From Sulfurisoma sediminicola (lineage in GTDB: Bacteria; Pseudomonadota; Gammaproteobacteria; Burkholderiales; Rhodocyclaceae): 64,000 nucleotides of DNA. Shown in pieces: positions 44,067 to 54,309 of the stretch; the first letter of the stretch is position 1; the number at the start of each line of letters is the position of its first letter. The stretch is from assembly GCF_003865015.1 (NCBI RefSeq), contig NZ_BHVV01000008.1:248001-312000 (forward strand), given 5' to 3'. The notes beneath the pieces were generated by a model. It did not search any database, was not told the DNA's origin, and was given only the letters and a program-made list of their open reading frames with translations. The position numbers were made by a program, and so were the translations under genes.

Positions 44067-45047
44067 TCAACCGCGCCAGACCTCCGGATTGAGCAGATTG
44101 GGCGGGCGCCGCCCCTGCAGTGCCGCGATCAGGTTGTCGGCCGCCAGCCTGGCCATGGCCAGGCGCGTGGCGCGGGTCGACGAGCCGATGTGGGGCGTCA
44201 GCACCACGTTGTCGAGGCCGAGGAAGCGCGGATCGAGCGCGGGTTCGTTCTCGAACACGTCCATGGCGGCACCGGCGATGCGCCTGCCCTGCAGCGCATC
44301 GATCAGCGCGCCGTCGTCGACGATGCCGCCGCGGGCGACGTTGATGAGATGGGCCGTCGGCTTCATCGCCGCCAGCTCCGCCGCACCGACGATGTGATGC
44401 ACAGCCGGTGAATAGGGCAGCAGCAGCACGAGGAAATCGGCCTCGCGCAACAGTTCCTCCTTGCTCACCCAGTTAGCCTTGCAGGCCTGTTCGTCCGCGG
44501 CGGGGAGCGGATGGCGGTTATGGTAGATCACGCGCATCTCGAAGCCGGCCGCGCGCCGGGCCACGGCCTGGCCGATGCGCCCCATGCCGAGGATGCCCAG
44601 CGTCGCATGGTGCACGTCGGTTCCGAGCCAGTCGTCATGGAATTTCCAGCCCTGCCACTGGCCGGCACGGACCCATTTGTCGGCGCCGACGATGCGGCGA
44701 GCCGAGGCCAGGATCAGCGCCCAGGCGGTGTCCGCCGTCGTGTCGTTGAGCACCCCCGGCGTGTTGGTGGCCATCACGCCGGCCGCGGTGATCGCGGCCA
44801 GGTCGAAATTGTTGTGGCCGACGGCGACGTTGCACACGGCCTTGAGCGCGGGAGCGGCGGCCAGCGTCGCGGCGTCGATGCGGTCGGACAGCAGCGTCAG
44901 CGCACCGACCTTGTCGGCAAGCCGCGCGGCCAGTTCGGCGGGCGGCAGCGGCGCATCGCGATCGTTGTAGTCGACGTCGAATTGCGCGGCGAGGTGCTCG
45001 ATCACCTCGGGAAATACCGCGCGGCACACCAGTATCTTCGGCTTCAT
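44067..45047 (-). CDS. D-2-hydroxyacid dehydrogenase (glyoxylate/hydroxypyruvate reductase type)
   Basis: 326 residues. The catalytic set is intact: NAD-binding GMGRIGQAVARRA, arginine in NVARGG, and His/Glu pair with PHIGSST near the end. The nearest family is the NAD(P)H-dependent glyoxylate/hydroxypyruvate or D-glycerate dehydrogenases. It ends the minus-strand run that begins with the TRAP transporter, 8 nt after the TerC-USP gene, so it may act on imported hydroxy- or keto-acids. That link is inference. Confidence 0.88.
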   Translation of the reverse strand: MKPKILVCRAVFPEVIEHLAAQFDVDYNDRDAPLPPAELAARLADKVGALTLLSDRIDAATLAAAPALKAVCNVAVGHNNFDLAAITAAGVMATNTPGVLNDTTADTAWALILASARRIVGADKWVRAGQWQGWKFHDDWLGTDVHHATLGILGMGRIGQAVARRAAGFEMRVIYHNRHPLPAADEQACKANWVSKEELLREADFLVLLLPYSPAVHHIVGAAELAAMKPTAHLINVARGGIVDDGALIDALQGRRIAGAAMDVFENEPALDPRFLGLDNVVLTPHIGSSTRATRLAMARLAADNLIAALQGRRPPNLLNPEVWRG

Positions 45048-45055
45048 GGCCAACC

Positions 45056-46228
45056 CTATCTGACAAGGATCACCGGCACGTCGCTGTGCTGGAGCACGCC
45101 CTTGGCCACCGAGCCGAGCAGCAGGTCGGCCACCGCCGAGCGGCCGTGGGTGCACATCAGTATCTGGCCGATGCCGTGCTCGCGCGCGAAGTGGGCGATG
45201 GCCTCGGCGGCGAGGTCGCCGACTACGGCGTGGTGCCGGTAGGGCACGCCGGCGCGATCGAGCCGCGCCCGCGCCTCGGCCAGCTCCTTCTCGCTCTCGT
45301 CGCGGAAGAACCCTCTGACGTCCTCGGCTGCGACGAACTGGCCGACGTCCTTGTGCAGCGAGCGTTGCACATTGAGGAGGTGGATCTCGAGCGGCTCGCG
45401 GTACCAGGCGCGCAGTTCGAGCAGGCGCTCGACGGCGCGCAGCGACGCGGCCGAACCGTCGATCGGCAGTAACAGTTTGTGCATGCTTGTCTCCTTCGCG
45501 GCGCCTGCCGCCGCTTCCGCCTCGGCGACTTCCGCCAGCGGCCGCTTCTCCTCGCCCGCCTCGGCGCGGAACGCAAGGAACTTGCCGACGGCCACCACCA
45601 CCACGGCGCAGCCCACCGGTGCGGCGGTGAGCAGCCAGTGGGCATCACTCTTGACCCAGTCGGCGACCAGCGGGTCATGCACCGCCATCTCGCCGGCGAC
45701 CCAGCCGAGCAGCGCCGCGCCGGCCGTGATGATGACAGGGTAGCGTTCCATCACCTTGAGCAGGATGGTGCTGGTGAAGATCACCAGCGGGATGCTGACG
45801 GCGAGGCCGATCACCAGCAGCAGGATGCTGCCCTTGGCCGCCGCGGCGATGGCGATGATGTTGTCGACGCTCATCACCAGATCGGCGAGCAGGATGGTGC
45901 GTATCGCCGCACCGAGGCTGCCCGTGACCATGCCCTCGCCCGAGCTTTCCTCCTCCGGCAGCAGCAGCTGCACGGCGATCCACAGCAACATCAGGGCGCC
46001 GACGAGTTTGAGCGCCGGCAGCTTGAGCAGGGCAACGGCGACCACCGTCAGCGTCACCCGCATCGCGACAGCGGCGAAGGTTCCCCAGAAGATCGCGACC
46101 CGCTGCTGCTGTTGCGGCAGCGAGCGGGTGGCCAGGGCAATCACCACCGCATTGTCGCCCGAGAGGACGATGTCGGCGCCGATGATCTGCAGCAATGCCA
46201 CCCAGAAGGCGGGCGAGCCGAATTCCAT
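45056..46228 (-). CDS. TerC-family membrane protein fused to a universal stress domain
   Basis: 390 residues. Residues 1-248 are TerC/YjbE-like: six or more helices with the acidic metal motifs GADIVLSGDNAVVIALA and LADLVMSVDNIIAIA. Residues 249-390 are a complete UspA domain (MHKLLLPIDGS... GSVAKGVLQHSDVPVILVR). In frame between them lies AAGGAG then ATG at 45484, a good Shine-Dalgarno 6 nt before Met249, so a free 142-residue USP could also be made. Mn2+ export is the usual YjbE role; the fusion's function is unknown. Confidence 0.88.
   Translation of the reverse strand: MEFGSPAFWVALLQIIGADIVLSGDNAVVIALATRSLPQQQQRVAIFWGTFAAVAMRVTLTVVAVALLKLPALKLVGALMLLWIAVQLLLPEEESSGEGMVTGSLGAAIRTILLADLVMSVDNIIAIAAAAKGSILLLVIGLAVSIPLVIFTSTILLKVMERYPVIITAGAALLGWVAGEMAVHDPLVADWVKSDAHWLLTAAPVGCAVVVVAVGKFLAFRAEAGEEKRPLAEVAEAEAAAGAAKETSMHKLLLPIDGSAASLRAVERLLELRAWYREPLEIHLLNVQRSLHKDVGQFVAAEDVRGFFRDESEKELAEARARLDRAGVPYRHHAVVGDLAAEAIAHFAREHGIGQILMCTHGRSAVADLLLGSVAKGVLQHSDVPVILVR
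45482..45496 (-). promoter_or_regulatory. Internal ribosome-binding site of the fused UspA domain
   Basis: Minus-strand AAGGAG (45496-45491), 6-nt spacer, ATG (45484-45482), inside the TerC-USP gene at the domain border. It would allow a separate USP protein. Confidence 0.6.
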
Positions 46229-46259
46229 CAGGCCTCCGTAAGTGCCGCCCTTTGCCGCA

Positions 46260-48266
46260 TCACTTGTACAACACCTGCGGCAGCCACAGGCCGATGCCCG
46301 GGAACATATAGAGCAGTGCCAGCGCGAGCACCTGGATGGCCATGAAGGGCATCATGCCGGCGAAGATCTGGTTCAGCGTCACATGCGGCGGCGCCACACC
46401 CTTGAGGTAGAAGGCCGCCATGGCCACCGGCGGCGAGAGGAATGCCGTCTGCAGGTTGAGCGCCACCAGCAGTCCGAAGAACAGCGGGTCGATATGGAAA
46501 TGCGACAGCAGCGGGATGAAGATCGGCATGAAGATGACGATGATCTCCGTCCATTCCAGCGGCCAGCCGAGGATGAAGATGATGAACTGGCTGAGCAGCA
46601 TGAACTGCACAGGCGTCATTTCCAGCGAAAGCACCCACTGCTCCACCAGCGCCTGGCCGCCGAGCAGGGCGAAGGCTGCCGAGAAGATCGACGAACCGAC
46701 GAACAGCCAGCACACCATCGCCGAGGTCTTGGCGGTGAGGAAGACCGATTCCCTGACCACGCCCAGATTGAGCCGCCTGTAGGCCGCGGCGAGGATGAAG
46801 CCGCCCGCCGCACCGACCGCGGCCGCCTCCGTCGGCGTCGCCAGGCCGAGCACGATCGAGCCGAGCACGGCGAGGATCATCAGCGCCAGGGGGAAGAAGG
46901 AGCTGAGCAGCATCTTGAAGATTTCGAGCCGGACGAAGGTGAAGATCGCGTAAAAGCCGGCGAGCAGCGCGGTTCCGACGCCGAGGGTGATCCAGAACCA
47001 GGCGGGTGCCGGGCGGGCTTCGCCTTCGACCGCCGGCTTCGCCGCAGTTTCGGCCTTGGCCGTCGTAGCCGGTGCGGGCGTCGCGGCCGCGGCACCCGGC
47101 GGTTCCTGCACGCCCCGGGCCGGAGGTTCCTTCACGCCGTCGGTCTGGGGTGGCTCCTGCACACCTTCCGCCTTCGGTTCCTCCACGCCCTCCGCTTTCG
47201 GCTCGCTGACCCCTTCCGCCTTGGGTTCCTCCAGGCCGCCGGGCCCTGACGAAGAATCGGCTTCCTGTACCAGGCCCATCTCCTGCAGCCCGCTGGTGTC
47301 GTCGACGACGACCGGTGCCGTCACCCCGCGGTAGCCGAGCGCCATGACCGCGACGAAGGCCAGGGCCGGCAACAAGGTGACGAAGAGCTGCCGCAGGATC
47401 TCCGCGGTTGCCACGCCATGGTTGCGCGAGCCCTTCAGCGCGCCCAGCAGGCCCGGCAGCGCGCGATGGCTGATGCATTCGCGCAGCTTGGCGGTCGACG
47501 CCGGCAGGTCGATGTGCCGCTCCGCCATCGGCATCGGCGGCGCCAGCTCCGGCTTGATCTTGGCCACGATCATCACGTAGAGGATGTACAGGCCGGCCAG
47601 CATGATGCCGGGGAAGAAGGCGCCGGCATAGAGCTGCACCACCGAGACGCCGGCGGTCGCACCATAGACGATGAGCATCACCGACGGCGGGATCAGGATG
47701 CCGAGGCAGCCGCCCGCGGTGATCGCACCGGCCGAGAGGCGGATATCGTAGCCCGAGCGCAGCATGGCCGGCAGGGCGAGCAGGCCCATCAGCGTCACCA
47801 CCGCACCGACGATGCCGGTGGCGGTGGCGAAGATGGCACAGGTCACCAGCGTCGCCACCGCCAGCGAGCCGGGCACGCGGGCAAGAGCCAGCTCGAGCGA
47901 GCGGAACAGCCTGGAGATCAGGTTGGCGCGCTCGACCAGATAGCCCATGAAGACGAAGAGCGGGATGGAAATCAGCACGTCGTTGGTCATCACCGCGTAG
48001 GCGCGCTGCACCATGAGGTCGAGCGTCTGCAGCACCGCGAGGTCGGGATTGACGCTGCGGTAGGCGAGCCAGGCGAAGAACACGCCCATGCCCATCAGCG
48101 TGAAGGCGGTGGGGAAGCCGAGCATGATCGCCACGACCACCAGCGCGAGCATGAGTAGGCCGAGGTGACCGTTGCTCATGTTTCCCCACGGCATGAAGAC
48201 GGCGACGGGGACGAGGATCGCCACCATCAGGATGAGGCCGAACCACAGTTCCTTCCTCACTTTCAT
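46260..48266 (-). CDS. dctM: TRAP transporter large permease DctM with Pro/Glu repeat insert
   Basis: 668 residues, longer than typical DctM (about 430). Membrane helices at both ends match DctM (FLVGSSIFSAAFALLGGQAL, MSNGHLGLLMLALVVVAIML). Between them, residues about 343-389 are a low-complexity insert built from EPKAEGV-like octamers, then an Ala-rich stretch and another helix. It forms the channel of the TRAP system with DctQ and DctP. It overlaps dctQ by 4 nt. Confidence 0.9.
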   Translation of the reverse strand: MKVRKELWFGLILMVAILVPVAVFMPWGNMSNGHLGLLMLALVVVAIMLGFPTAFTLMGMGVFFAWLAYRSVNPDLAVLQTLDLMVQRAYAVMTNDVLISIPLFVFMGYLVERANLISRLFRSLELALARVPGSLAVATLVTCAIFATATGIVGAVVTLMGLLALPAMLRSGYDIRLSAGAITAGGCLGILIPPSVMLIVYGATAGVSVVQLYAGAFFPGIMLAGLYILYVMIVAKIKPELAPPMPMAERHIDLPASTAKLRECISHRALPGLLGALKGSRNHGVATAEILRQLFVTLLPALAFVAVMALGYRGVTAPVVVDDTSGLQEMGLVQEADSSSGPGGLEEPKAEGVSEPKAEGVEEPKAEGVQEPPQTDGVKEPPARGVQEPPGAAAATPAPATTAKAETAAKPAVEGEARPAPAWFWITLGVGTALLAGFYAIFTFVRLEIFKMLLSSFFPLALMILAVLGSIVLGLATPTEAAAVGAAGGFILAAAYRRLNLGVVRESVFLTAKTSAMVCWLFVGSSIFSAAFALLGGQALVEQWVLSLEMTPVQFMLLSQFIIFILGWPLEWTEIIVIFMPIFIPLLSHFHIDPLFFGLLVALNLQTAFLSPPVAMAAFYLKGVAPPHVTLNQIFAGMMPFMAIQVLALALLYMFPGIGLWLPQVLYK
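47101..47238. repeat. Repeat region in dctM coding for E-P-x-x-x-G-V units
   Basis: About six degenerate 24- to 27-nt units (EEPKAEGV, SEPKAEGV, EEPKAEGV, QEPPQTDGV, KEPPARGV, QEPPG). The first three are nearly identical at nucleotide level, a pattern prone to length change. Confidence 0.8.
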
Positions 48267-48904
48267 TTGGCGGCCCCTTCGTTGTCATGGGCGGTTTCCT
48301 GCTGCACCACGTACTTGTCGAGCGCCGCGATGTCCTCGTCCTTCACTTGCACCATGGCCTTGAGCTTGTCGACATCGACTTCCTCGACGTCCTGCTCGCG
48401 CGAGGGCCACGCCCCGGTCTTGAGACAGACGACGCAACGCATGATCTCGACGATCCCCTGCAACATCAGGAAGAAGCCGGCGACCGGCACGACGAACTTG
48501 AAGGGATAGAGCGGCAGCGGCTCGGGGCTGAAGGTCTGCTCGCGGATCGCCCACGAATCGGCGCCGTACCACCAGCCGGCATAGGTGAGGCCGAAGATGC
48601 CCGGCAGGAAGAAGACGCCGTAGAGCACGATGTCGATCGCGGCCTGGGTGCGCGGCTCGAAAAAGCCGTAGAGCACGTCGCCACGGACGTGTCCCTCCTT
48701 GGAGAGCGTATAGGCCCCCGCCATCATGAACAGGATGCCGTAGAGCATGATCTGGGCATCGAGCACCCAGGCATGGGGAGTATTCAGGGCGTAGCGGGAG
48801 AACACCTCCCAGCTGATGAGCGCGGTGAGGGCGACGATGGCCCAACCGAAGAACTGGCCGACGAAGGTACTCACCCTGTCGACGAAGAGCATGAGTTTCT
48901 GCAT
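48263..48904 (-). CDS. dctQ: TRAP transporter small permease DctQ
   Basis: 213 residues with four hydrophobic helices (FGWAIVALTALISWEVF, MLYGILFMMAGAYTLS and others) and the conserved family arginine in EVFSRYALN. A charged C-terminal tail of about 45 residues follows (EQDVEEVDVDKLKAMVQVKDEDI). It pairs with DctM. The start at 48904 follows the usual DctQ N-terminus; upstream in-frame codons overlap the binding-protein gene. Confidence 0.92.
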   Translation of the reverse strand: MQKLMLFVDRVSTFVGQFFGWAIVALTALISWEVFSRYALNTPHAWVLDAQIMLYGILFMMAGAYTLSKEGHVRGDVLYGFFEPRTQAAIDIVLYGVFFLPGIFGLTYAGWWYGADSWAIREQTFSPEPLPLYPFKFVVPVAGFFLMLQGIVEIMRCVVCLKTGAWPSREQDVEEVDVDKLKAMVQVKDEDIAALDKYVVQQETAHDNEGAAK

Positions 48905-48965
48905 GGAAACCTCGGCGAATGACACCGCCCGGCATCGCCGGGCGGTTGCTGCGAGCGTGGCGGAA

Positions 48966-50117
48966 TCAGCCCTTCTTCTTGGCGAAGAAGTGGTTGTATG
49001 CCATCTTGTAATCGACGTTGGTGTCGTTCTGCCAGCGGCAGGCACGCTGGGCGAAGGTGCGCATGGAGTCGCTGACCTTCTTGAAGGCCGGATTTTCCGC
49101 GCTCTTCTCCGCGACGATCTTGTCCCACGCCTCGAGCTGGCGCCTGAGCACCGCATCCGGCGTCTTGTAGAACTTGACGCCCTGCTTCTCGGCCATCTCG
49201 AGGTAGTCCTTGGAGTAGCGGTCGATCGCCTTCCACGACATGTCGGCCGAGGAAGCCTCGACGGCGTGATTGATGATGACCTTGAGCTCGGCCGGCAGCG
49301 CATCGTACTTCTTCTTGTTGAAGAGGATCTCGAACTGCTCCGAGCACTGGTGGAAGCTCTGCAGCATGCAGACCTTCGAAACGTCGGGGAAGCCGAGCAG
49401 GCGATCCGAACTGGCATTGTTGAATTCGGCCGCATCGAGCAGGCCGCGGTCCATGGCCGGCACGATTTCGCCGCCCGGCAGCGGATTGACGGCCGCGCCC
49501 ATGTCCTTGAAGATATCCACCGAAAGGCCGACGGTGCGGTACTTGATGCCCTTGAGGTCCTCGGCCTTGGTGATCGGCTTCTTGAACCAGCCCAGCGGCT
49601 GGGTCGGCATCGGGCCGTAGAGGAAGGACTGCACGTCGAGGTTGAGGCCCTTGTAGATCTCGTCGAGCAGTTGCTTGCCACCGCCGTAGTTGTGCCAGGC
49701 CAGCACCATGTTGGGGTCCATGCCGTAGGCCGGGCCCGATCCCCACAGCGCCACGGCCGAGTTCTTGCCGTACCAGTAGGCGACCACGCCGTGGCCGCCG
49801 TCGAGGGTGCCCTTCGACACCGCGTCGAGCAGGTCGAAGGCCTTGACCACGGCGCCGGCGGGCAGCACCTCGATCTTGAGGCGCCCGCCGGACATGCCAT
49901 TCACCTTGCCGGCGAAGTCCATGGCGTACTCGTGAAAGATGTCCTTGGCCGGCCAAGTCGACTGCCAACGCATGGTGATCGGCGACTGCGCCACCGCGAT
50001 CATCGGGAAGCCGGCAGCGGCGACACCGGCACCGGCCGTCGCGGCCTTGGTCAGAAATTTGCGGCGCGAAGCCTGCTTGGCGACATCGGCCTCCGGGGTT
50101 TTGACTTTCTTCTCCAT
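48966..50117 (-). CDS. dctP: TRAP transporter substrate-binding protein DctP
   Basis: 383 residues. A Tat signal (SRRKFLTKAATAGAG) precedes the mature binding protein with the family patterns MRWQSTWPAKDIFHEYAMDF and GGEIVPAMDRGLLDAAEF. The Shine-Dalgarno AGGAGGAG is strong. Such proteins bind C4-dicarboxylates, keto-acids, mannitol or chloroaromatics; the ligand cannot be told. The IclR-family regulator lies 108 nt upstream on the same strand. Confidence 0.93.
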   Translation of the reverse strand: MEKKVKTPEADVAKQASRRKFLTKAATAGAGVAAAGFPMIAVAQSPITMRWQSTWPAKDIFHEYAMDFAGKVNGMSGGRLKIEVLPAGAVVKAFDLLDAVSKGTLDGGHGVVAYWYGKNSAVALWGSGPAYGMDPNMVLAWHNYGGGKQLLDEIYKGLNLDVQSFLYGPMPTQPLGWFKKPITKAEDLKGIKYRTVGLSVDIFKDMGAAVNPLPGGEIVPAMDRGLLDAAEFNNASSDRLLGFPDVSKVCMLQSFHQCSEQFEILFNKKKYDALPAELKVIINHAVEASSADMSWKAIDRYSKDYLEMAEKQGVKFYKTPDAVLRRQLEAWDKIVAEKSAENPAFKKVSDSMRTFAQRACRWQNDTNVDYKMAYNHFFAKKKG

Positions 50118-50225
50118 GTTGTCACTCCTCCTTTGATGTACTGCAAAAATGGCTACTGCGGGCTGCAATCGCCCCTGCACCGTTGCCGCGCAGGGGCGCT
50201 TGATCCTCTTTTGCCTTGCCGGCCG

Positions 50226-51005
50226 TCATCGCAACAACTTCAGGGGATGGGCGAGCATCCGCGCCAGCTCCTGCAATGTGCCGACCGCCTGCTCCCGCTT
50301 GCGCGGTGTTCCGGTTCCCTTCAGCATGCTCACGGCCACGGCGGCAAGCGCCGGCCCGCCCGCCGGGTCGCCGATCGGCACACCGATGCAGCACATGCCG
50401 TCACGCGTCTCCTCGTTGTCCGTGGCGTAGCCCTGCTCACGCACCGCGTGGACCTCGTCGAGCAGCGCCGCGAAACTGCGACAACTCTTACTGGTCAGGC
50501 GCGGCAGGCGCCGGCCGCGGAACAGCTGCTTGATCTCCTGGTCGTCGAGCGTGCTGATCAGCGCCTTGCCTGTCGCCGTGCAACTGACCGGCAGGCGCAT
50601 GCCGATGCGATAGGTGACGCCGACCGGCAGGCTGCCGTTGCGGCAGGCGACGTAAACGACATCGCTACCATCGCGCACGGCCAATACGGCACCTTCCTCG
50701 TCGAACACCTTCAGCGTATCGAGTGCCTGCTCGAATTCCCGGGTGAGGTCGGTGCGCGACAGGTAGGCATGCGCGAGGTCCACCAGGTGGCTGCCGAGGT
50801 GATAGGAGCCATCATCGAAGCGGCGCAGCAGGCCGGAGACCGTCAGGCTGGTGCACAAGCCGAGTGTGGAGCTCTTCGGCAAATCGAGGCGGACGGCAAG
50901 CTCGCCCAGCGTCAGCGCCTCGCGCGAGGCAGCGAGCTCATCCAGCAGGCGCACGGCCTTGAGCACGGAGGGCACCGCCGCCTTCGGCAAGTCACGTGTC
51001 GTCAT
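50226..51005 (-). CDS. IclR-family transcriptional regulator
   Basis: 259 residues. The N-terminal winged helix (SVLKAVRLLDELAASREALTLGELAVRLDLPKSST) is followed by the IclR effector domain (VGVTYRIGMRLPVSCTATGKALIS...). It lies between the TRAP genes and divergent mmsA, so it probably controls one or both. MTTRDLPK (ATG 51005) is used; a longer upstream start would run over the mmsA promoter. Confidence 0.9.
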   Translation of the reverse strand: MTTRDLPKAAVPSVLKAVRLLDELAASREALTLGELAVRLDLPKSSTLGLCTSLTVSGLLRRFDDGSYHLGSHLVDLAHAYLSRTDLTREFEQALDTLKVFDEEGAVLAVRDGSDVVYVACRNGSLPVGVTYRIGMRLPVSCTATGKALISTLDDQEIKQLFRGRRLPRLTSKSCRSFAALLDEVHAVREQGYATDNEETRDGMCCIGVPIGDPAGGPALAAVAVSMLKGTGTPRKREQAVGTLQELARMLAHPLKLLR

Positions 51006-51048
51006 GTACACAGTTTCGGTTACCTCGCCGCAGCCACCGTGGATTTGA

Positions 51049-51077
51049 TTGACACCTAAAAAACGCCGGCCTATGAT
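51049..51077 (+). promoter_or_regulatory. Strong sigma-70 promoter of mmsA
   Basis: TTGACA (51049-51054), 17-nt spacer, TATGAT (51072-51077). Initiation near 51084 leaves a 29-nt leader. The direct repeat GTTCA (51084-51088 and 51103-51107, 19 nt apart) in this leader could be an IclR operator. Confidence 0.75.
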
Positions 51078-51112
51078 AGGACTGTTCAGAATAAAGTACA
51101 ACGTTCATATTT

Positions 51113-52612
<1,500 letters not shown>

Positions 52613-52650
52613 GCCGGCTCCGCCGCCGGCCTTTCGGTTGCCTCTGCCGC

Positions 52651-53538
52651 ATGCTGCTGCGCATCCTCGCCATCGTCTTTCCCGTCTTCGCCATCATCGC
52701 CGTCGGCTGGTGGTATGCCCGCTATCGCCGGTCGCGGGGCGGCATCGACATGTCATTCGCCAACGAACTGAACATGGAGGTCTTCGTGCCGGCGCTGGTG
52801 TTCGCGGCCCTGACCTCGAAGAGCATCGAGTTGTCCGCCTACGCCCAGCTGGCGCAGGCGGCACTGGCGGTGATGTTCGGCTCCGGCCTGATCGCTTGGG
52901 CGCTGGCGCGCATGTTGGGCGAACAGCCGAAGACGTTCGTACCGCCGATGATGTTCGTCAACGCCGGCAACATGGGCCTGCCGCTGATGGTACTGGCCTT
53001 CGGCGAGGCGGCACTGCCGGCTGCAGTGGTGCTGTTCTTCGTCGAGAACACCCTGCACTACGTCCTTGGCACCTGGTTGCTCGATCACCATGCCCGCCTG
53101 TGGAATCTCTGGCGCACCCCGGTGATCGTCGCCGCACTGGCGGCCGTCGCGGCCAAGCTCGCCGGCATCGAAATCTGGCCGCCGCTGTACATGGCCATCA
53201 AGCTGCTCGGCGATGTATCGATACCGCTGCTGCTGTTCTCGCTCGGCGTGAGGCTGGCCACGTCGAAGCTCGCGGATCTGCGCATCGGCCTGGTCGGCGC
53301 GGTGGCATGCCCGACAATGGGGATGGCGCTGGCGTGGGCGTTCGGGCGCAGCCTCGAACTGGCGCCGGCGGACGCGGACATGTTGCTGGTCTTCGGTGCG
53401 CTGCCGCCGGCCGTGCTCAACTTCGTCTTCGCCGAGCGCTACGGCCAGGAGCCCGCCAAGGTCGCTTCGATGGTGATGATCGGCAACCTCGGCGCCCTGG
53501 TATTCGTGCCGCTGGCCCTGGTGCTCGTGCTGAAATAG
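52651..53538 (+). CDS. AEC-family (auxin efflux carrier-like) permease
   Basis: 295 residues, about ten hydrophobic helices, typical of AEC permeases (MMFVNAGNMGLPLMVLAFG and the conserved second half ALPPAVLNFVFAERYGQ). Members export or exchange organic acids such as malate. The start at 52651 gives the normal size. It follows mmsA on the same strand by 38 nt, consistent with use in the same organic-acid module. Confidence 0.88.
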   Translation: MLLRILAIVFPVFAIIAVGWWYARYRRSRGGIDMSFANELNMEVFVPALVFAALTSKSIELSAYAQLAQAALAVMFGSGLIAWALARMLGEQPKTFVPPMMFVNAGNMGLPLMVLAFGEAALPAAVVLFFVENTLHYVLGTWLLDHHARLWNLWRTPVIVAALAAVAAKLAGIEIWPPLYMAIKLLGDVSIPLLLFSLGVRLATSKLADLRIGLVGAVACPTMGMALAWAFGRSLELAPADADMLLVFGALPPAVLNFVFAERYGQEPAKVASMVMIGNLGALVFVPLALVLVLK

Positions 53539-53582
53539 CCCCCGAACAAGCATCGTCGGCAAGGCGCCAGGACGGGGCGCTA

Positions 53583-53612
53583 TTGGCGCCGGCCCGCGGC
53601 GTACTGTATAAT
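53583..53612 (+). promoter_or_regulatory. Promoter of the small zinc-ribbon gene
   Basis: TTGGCG (53583-53588), 18-nt spacer, TATAAT (53607-53612). Initiation near 53619 leaves a leader of about 92 nt. Confidence 0.65.
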
Positions 53613-53710
53613 CAGTCGCTTAGCTTGACACGGCCGGGCCGAACGGAAGAGACCTCCGCGACGCCCACCATACGAATACGTTGCACCCGACACATCCTGC
53701 AAAGGTTCGC

Positions 53711-53938
53711 ATGACGACCACCGATACCGCCTACTGCTATCACTGCGGCACCCACCATCCGAAATCCGAGATGCGCCAGATCACCACCAAGGGTGGCAAG
53801 CGCTGGCGCTGCATCAAGAGCATCGAAGCCACCAAGCGTGGCACGGCCGAGCGCGACGCCTTCGGCCAGCGCGTTTCCGCCATCAACAAGGCGGAAGCCC
53901 AAAGCAAGGCCCGGCTGATCCTCAACGCCGATCGCTGA
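53711..53938 (+). CDS. Small zinc-ribbon-like protein
   Basis: 75 residues. The N-terminus has a cysteine/histidine pair set (CYHCGTHH) and a later single Cys (WRCIKS), a possible treble-clef or zinc-ribbon. The C-terminal half is a charged helix. No family is assigned. It is preceded by a convincing promoter. DUF3301 follows 6 nt later, so both are on one transcript. Confidence 0.65.
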   Translation: MTTTDTAYCYHCGTHHPKSEMRQITTKGGKRWRCIKSIEATKRGTAERDAFGQRVSAINKAEAQSKARLILNADR

Positions 53939-53944
53939 GCGGCG

Positions 53945-54271
53945 ATGCCGGCCTTCGAGATCGCCGGCCTCGTCGTGCTGGTGATAGCGGGCTGGTTCTG
54001 GCTCGACGGCCTCAAGGCGCGCGACGCCGCTGTCGCGGCCGCCCGCAGAGCCTGCCTGACAGACGGCCTGCAACTGCTCGACGACACCGTTTCCATCACC
54101 AGCCTGAAGCCGGCCCGCGACAATGACGGCCGCCTGCTGCTGCAGCGCGTCTACACCTTCGAATACAGCGACACCGGTGACAATCGCCGCCGCGGCGGCG
54201 TCACGCTGCTCGGACACGACGTGATGCTGATCAATGTCGGCATGCGACTCGTCGGCGAGCAAGGCGACTGA
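53945..54271 (+). CDS. DUF3301 membrane protein
   Basis: 108 residues. One N-terminal helix (EIAGLVVLVIAGWFWLDGLKARDAA) is followed by the DUF3301 core (CLTDGLQLLDDTVSITSLK...RVYTFEYSDTGD). The family is widespread in beta/gammaproteobacteria with unknown role. It lies just after the small zinc-ribbon gene and converges on the thioredoxin-like gene. Confidence 0.85.
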   Translation: MPAFEIAGLVVLVIAGWFWLDGLKARDAAVAAARRACLTDGLQLLDDTVSITSLKPARDNDGRLLLQRVYTFEYSDTGDNRRRGGVTLLGHDVMLINVGMRLVGEQGD

Positions 54272-54309
54272 GCGTCGCACGGCGCCGGCCACGCAACGCC
54301 AGCCGTGAC

